Below, one piece after another: positions 5,724-7,586 of a stretch of DNA of 7,586 nt. The DNA is from a bacterium. Its GTDB lineage: Bacteria; CAIJMQ01; JAADFP01. The notes under the pieces were generated by a model. It did not search any database and was not told the origin of the DNA. It worked only from the letters and a program-made list of their open reading frames with translations. Each line of letters starts with the position of its first letter. Positions within the stretch are counted from its first letter, which is position 1. Location of the stretch: the NCBI GenBank assembly GCA_027021085.1, contig JALUVB010000156.1, positions 1 through 7,586 on the forward strand, written 5' to 3'. The translations under genes were made by a program, and so were the position numbers.

Positions 5724-7586
5724 TCAGGAAATTCTGCCTCTCATCTTTCTCTCCACGAAATCAAACAGGTTATACCTCTTGAGCAGTTCTATCATCATCA
5801 TGTTCTGGTCATGGTTATCGCAGGAATCACAGTATGCCTCATAGAGGGGATTCCCGTATAGGGTCAGGGGATTTTCCCTGTGCATGATAAGTCCGTCGTT
5901 TCTGTACCTTCTGTAAGTATCAGAAAACCACAGGTCCTTCAATCCCTTGCCGTCTTTATCCAGGATTCCCACGGTTTTTGCCCCGCAGCACATGAATACC
6001 TCCCTCCTTAAATGAACAAAGGCAAAATGCCAGCCTACAAAGCATCCCTGGTGGAGCAATCCCTCCCTGGACCAGTCGCCCTTTTCCTCGTTGTAATGTT
6101 CCAGTTCAAATTCAATAAAAGAGTGAAACCCCAGGCCTATGCTTTTGCATAATACTTTTGCCTTCTTCAGCAAACGCTTCACTTCACTCATTTCTTCCTT
6201 GGTCAGGTAAAGTTTATCCCGGCTGAAATCTTCCAGGTGCACCAATTGATACCATACCGAATCTGCTCCTAACATCCTGGCATGCAGTGCCATGTTGATA
6301 ATTTCCCGGTAATTGTACTTGCATATTGCATACAGAGCTACTATCTGGGGAAGAGATAGGTTATGGGCTCTCTTAAGCTCTCTTAGTGCCTGCACGTTCT
6401 TCTCTATCCTTCTCAAAAGCGAGGGATTTATAGCGGGGCGAATCATCCGGAAAGACTCCTCCGAGGCAAAAGACAGGCTCACGGTAACACTGGTACAGGC
6501 GCCTTCTATGAGGTGCTTGTTATACAAGTCTAACAACACCCCGTTGGTAGAAAAATTAAATTTAAGCCCCATCTCTTTTATCAGGCTGATTATCTTGAGA
6601 AACTCGGGATGCAGCGTGGGCTCTCCTCCACCCACCAGGAGCACTGCTTCCAGGTCCATCTCCTTTGCCTCGGAGAGCACATTTTTCACGCTGGCGAAGT
6701 CCAGGAAGCCAAAGAGTTCCGGATGCTTTCCCTCCCAGTACTTCTTATTCCAGGGGGAAAATCTCCTGCAGTATACACAATCCAGATTACATCGGCCGGC
6801 TAAATCAAAGAGTATATACCTGGGGCCGGTAAAAACGTCTTTGCATACTGGTCCAAGCGCCAGCAGAAAATCTTTCTCCCGGAAATCTTCCCGCGCCTGG
6901 CACTCTTCCATCACGGTCAACAGCTCCTCCAAGCGGCTGTCCACTATTCTGAACTCTATCCCCTCCTTCTTGACCTTTTCGTTTATTTCCCCCAGATATT
7001 TGTAGAATCTTTCCTTTATCCCTCCTATAGGCTTAATGGCAAACGCGGGTAAGACAGATTTTTTACTGCCCCTTGCTTTTTCTATAAGCTCGTATATCTT
7101 GTGCAGGCGGTGGAAATTGGTTCTCCTCACTCCCACCAAGGTATGATAAGTGGCTTTCCGGGAGGCAAGTTGTTTCAACTTATCCACCTGCTTGAAAAAA
7201 TCGTTCTCATCCAGCTCTACCCCCCAGCGGTGCACTTCAGAGGTATCTCCGCAGAGATAGATACAGGGCACATCCAGGGAAAGAGAAGAAGGTAATCTCC
7301 GCTCTTCCGGGTCTTCGTATTTTCCGATTACATCCAGGTGTTTATACTCCTCGTACTTTATCAGGTCCGGATAATCCTTGATACCAGTGGAACTCACCTC
7401 TCTTATTTCCGGCGGTAGAATAACTCTGCCCGGCTTATAATCAACCTCTTCCTCTTCCTTGACCATGTCTTTCACCACCTCGTTCCACCTCTTCCAGTGC
7501 AGTGGGAAATAGCAGTTAATCAGGAAATGGCAGTTTTCCCGGCAGAAAGATGCCTTCTTCCTTACCGCAGGAAATTTCTCCTGGTA
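5724..7586 (-). CDS. Radical SAM/SPASM-type protein with a degenerate N-terminal radical SAM-like domain (probably 5' partial)
   Basis: Residues are numbered from the first codon in the window (620 codons visible). The C-terminal half is a clear radical SAM domain: CNLDCVYC (266-273) for the 4Fe-4S cluster and LVGGGEPTLHPEF (317-329) for SAM binding. A cysteine-containing tail follows (C515, C533-C534, C586-x2-C589), arranged like a SPASM or twitch auxiliary cluster domain. Residues about 95-200 resemble this domain: CIYLCGDT (108-115) sits where CxxxCxxC would be, and LVGVRRTNFHRLHKIYELI (150-168) aligns with the GGGEPT region. The third cysteine and the GGE motif are lost, so this part is probably non-catalytic. 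The frame is open to the window edge, with a C-x3-C-x5-C group at codons 15-25, so the true start lies outside. A GTG at 7478 with a GAGGTGG upstream is the alternative start. Such proteins often modify peptides or act on glycans and lipids; the substrate is unknown. Confidence 0.85.
   Translation of the reverse strand, partial: YQEKFPAVRKKASFCRENCHFLINCYFPLHWKRWNEVVKDMVKEEEEVDYKPGRVILPPEIREVSSTGIKDYPDLIKYEEYKHLDVIGKYEDPEERRLPSSLSLDVPCIYLCGDTSEVHRWGVELDENDFFKQVDKLKQLASRKATYHTLVGVRRTNFHRLHKIYELIEKARGSKKSVLPAFAIKPIGGIKERFYKYLGEINEKVKKEGIEFRIVDSRLEELLTVMEECQAREDFREKDFLLALGPVCKDVFTGPRYILFDLAGRCNLDCVYCRRFSPWNKKYWEGKHPELFGFLDFASVKNVLSEAKEMDLEAVLLVGGGEPTLHPEFLKIISLIKEMGLKFNFSTNGVLLDLYNKHLIEGACTSVTVSLSFASEESFRMIRPAINPSLLRRIEKNVQALRELKRAHNLSLPQIVALYAICKYNYREIINMALHARMLGADSVWYQLVHLEDFSRDKLYLTKEEMSEVKRLLKKAKVLCKSIGLGFHSFIEFELEHYNEEKGDWSREGLLHQGCFVGWHFAFVHLRREVFMCCGAKTVGILDKDGKGLKDLWFSDTYRRYRNDGLIMHRENPLTLYGNPLYEAYCDSCDNHDQNMMMIELLKRYNLFDFVERKMRGRIS

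Noticed and set aside
6313-7005. A 230-codon open frame on the plus strand
   Set aside because: It lies wholly inside the minus-strand radical SAM gene, whose motifs are clear. Its product is serine-rich, low in recognisable motifs and has no ribosome site.

Overview
The window is gene-dense and reads almost entirely on the minus strand. By eye it has middling G+C. It suggests an uncultivated, probably anaerobic bacterium: two very large radical-SAM proteins, a VapBC module, Shine-Dalgarno sites close to AGGAGG, and a short non-coding end full of degenerate 7-bp repeats. Nothing here fixes the phylum.

Layout in the direction of transcription (high to low coordinates). (1) 7586-5724: a radical-SAM/SPASM-type protein that is probably cut by the window edge, because its frame stays open to base 7586. 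Its C-terminal half carries a normal CxxxCxxC cluster and GGGEPT motif. The half before it looks like a second, degenerate radical-SAM domain. (2) 5723-5550: an intergenic stretch with several inverted repeats, ending in an A/T palindrome placed as promoter/operator for the next pair. (3) 5549-4910: a vapBC-like toxin-antitoxin pair, a ribbon-helix-helix antitoxin overlapping a PIN-domain toxin by 8 bases. (4) 4848-175: a 1557-residue protein made of three fused B12-binding-type/radical-SAM modules with a period of about 492 residues, ending in a coiled coil and a basic/hydrophobic tail. (5) 174-1: non-coding, with a likely weak terminator and three short tandem-repeat arrays.

The most interesting object is the triple-module protein. 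Three complete CxxxCxxC modules sit in one chain, each with its own Rossmann-like N-terminal part, and the tail resembles those on surface-polysaccharide glycosyltransferases and methyltransferases. The second radical-SAM gene also appears to be built by tandem domain fusion. A working inference is that the two enzymes take part in a multi-step radical modification of a glycan, lipid or peptide at the membrane. The substrate cannot be read from the sequence. The toxin-antitoxin pair between them may be a mobile insertion or a stabilising element of an accessory locus.
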